From: Parachlamydiaceae bacterium
GTDB lineage: Bacteria > Chlamydiota > Chlamydiia > Chlamydiales > Parachlamydiaceae
Assembly (NCBI GenBank): GCA_013414685.1
Contig: CP058704.1
Location: forward strand, 2,271,538-2,278,189
Reading direction: 5' to 3'
Length of the DNA: 6,652 nucleotides
Part shown: piece after piece, positions 6,045-6,652 of the stretch
How the letters are laid out: every line of letters starts with the position of its first letter
Position numbering within the stretch: position 1 is the first letter of the stretch
Notes under the pieces: model-generated
Database searches by the model: none
What the model saw: only the letters and a program-made list of their open reading frames with translations
Told to the model about the DNA's origin: nothing
Position numbers and translations under genes: made by a program

Positions 6045-6652
6045 CTATTCTTGGGTTAAATGTTCCCAAATGACCTGATTTTCACGGGATAACCAAGAAC
6101 TCAATCGATTTAAGGGTACTTTTCTTCCATGAGTTTGAGTATCGATAAAGGCGATACGCCCATCTATTGAAAAAGGCATATTGTCTGGTTTGGCACAGTC
6201 GGCCAAGCCAACTTTTGTCAGGATCAAATAAACAGCTAGAAGATGCCGAGGAGTTATCAAGGAACTTTTCCAGATGGCCTCATTTTCCTCTGCAGAGAGA
6301 AGCTGCATGTTTTCTTCTACCAAAATCGTATGTTTGGTCATGTAGCCAACAGATGGCGCGGGATCTTTTGGCAATCGATAAATCCACTTTTGAGGAACTT
6401 TTATGAGATCTTCCAGGCCGTTTGATTCTATCTCTTGCCGAACTTTATGCGCTCCATCGATCCTTAGCATCCAAAAATGCGCTTCTGATTTATCTTTATG
6501 ATAACGTTGAGCATCCAAATAAAGTTTAAAAATATAATCGGGTAATAGAGGGTGCGAAGCGATAATAAGATTGGTAAATTTACGAGGTTTGGAAAAGTTA
6601 AAACCTGCCTCTTGAAGAGTTTTTAAATTTAAAGTGACCCTTGAGGAGGAAA
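6045..6652 (-). CDS. Hypothetical protein with possible kinase-like C-terminal motif (5' end outside window)
   Basis: On the minus strand the frame is open from the window edge to a stop at 6047-6045, giving about 201 visible residues with no frameshift. The TTG at 6518 is internal, since coding continues upstream (FTNLIIASHPLLPDYIFKLY). The visible protein is soluble. Near residues 85-95 it has a KWIYRLP motif, and near 132-134 ITPRH. Near 151-172 it reads D-x(4)-DNM, then DGRIAFIDTQ. A D...N followed about ten residues later by F-I-D-T resembles the catalytic-loop and metal-binding segments of aminoglycoside/choline kinase-like folds. I recall similar C-termini in unknown proteins of environmental chlamydiae. 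The kinase reading is weak because the N-lobe is outside the window. It converges on gene C with a 5-base gap and no visible terminator. Confidence 0.6.
   Translation of the reverse strand, partial: SSSRVTLNLKTLQEAGFNFSKPRKFTNLIIASHPLLPDYIFKLYLDAQRYHKDKSEAHFWMLRIDGAHKVRQEIESNGLEDLIKVPQKWIYRLPKDPAPSVGYMTKHTILVEENMQLLSAEENEAIWKSSLITPRHLLAVYLILTKVGLADCAKPDNMPFSIDGRIAFIDTQTHGRKVPLNRLSSWLSRENQVIWEHLTQE

Noticed and set aside
6049..6070. TTGGG ... CCCAA inverted repeat as a shared terminator
   Set aside because: The stem is only five base pairs, no T run follows, and it lies within the coding end of the minus-strand gene.
6167..6425. Plus-strand open frames at 6167-6406 and 6243-6425
   Set aside because: They are shadows of the minus-strand gene, which has coding-like composition and continues to the window edge.
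1..6652. CRISPR array, tRNA, rRNA, insertion sequence or integrase
   Set aside because: I saw no spaced direct repeats, cloverleaf, rRNA-like stretch, terminal inverted repeats or transposase motifs on either strand.

Overview
The window is low-GC, gene-dense bacterial DNA. It carries the end of an ABC-2-type permease gene, three same-strand lineage-specific genes that share an N-terminal module, and the end of a convergent gene. DUF4116-type repeats, paralogous multi-copy unknown proteins and the low GC together suggest an amoeba-associated intracellular bacterium. Environmental Chlamydiae (Parachlamydiaceae-like) are the best guess and Legionella-like organisms the alternative. This assignment is from memory of protein families and is not tested by a search.

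Layout. Positions 1-240 hold the C-terminal 79 residues of an ABC-2 family (DUF990-like) permease. After 49 bases comes gene A (290-2637), which runs by a stop/start overlap (ATGATGA) into gene B (2637-4934). A and B are tandem paralogues that align over their whole length, about 784 and 769 residues once their frames are rejoined. After a 75-base gap with a good -10 box comes gene C (5010-6039, about 343 residues rejoined). It starts with the same kind of N-terminal module (MK start, hydrophobic segment near residue 65, basic helix) but carries DUF4116 repeats instead of the A/B body. On the minus strand, ending 5 bases past gene C, is the 3' part of a gene (6652-6045) for a protein with a possible kinase-like C-terminal motif.

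The main oddity is that genes A, B and C are cut by about 19 frameshifts. Each can be placed by comparing A with B and by continuity of the reading frame. Seventeen correspond to exactly one missing base and the other two to two missing bases (or one extra). Many sit at A, T or C runs. I found no nonsense substitution that is not explained by a frameshift. This one-directional pattern looks more like homopolymer under-calling in the assembly than gene decay, although the sequence alone cannot settle it. If corrected, the window would hold three intact members of a modular, tandemly duplicated family of unknown function.

A and B are probably co-transcribed. C probably has its own promoter. Nothing in the sequence fixes the role of the family. 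A host-directed function is only an inference from the domain type and from the pattern of a constant N-terminus with a variable body.
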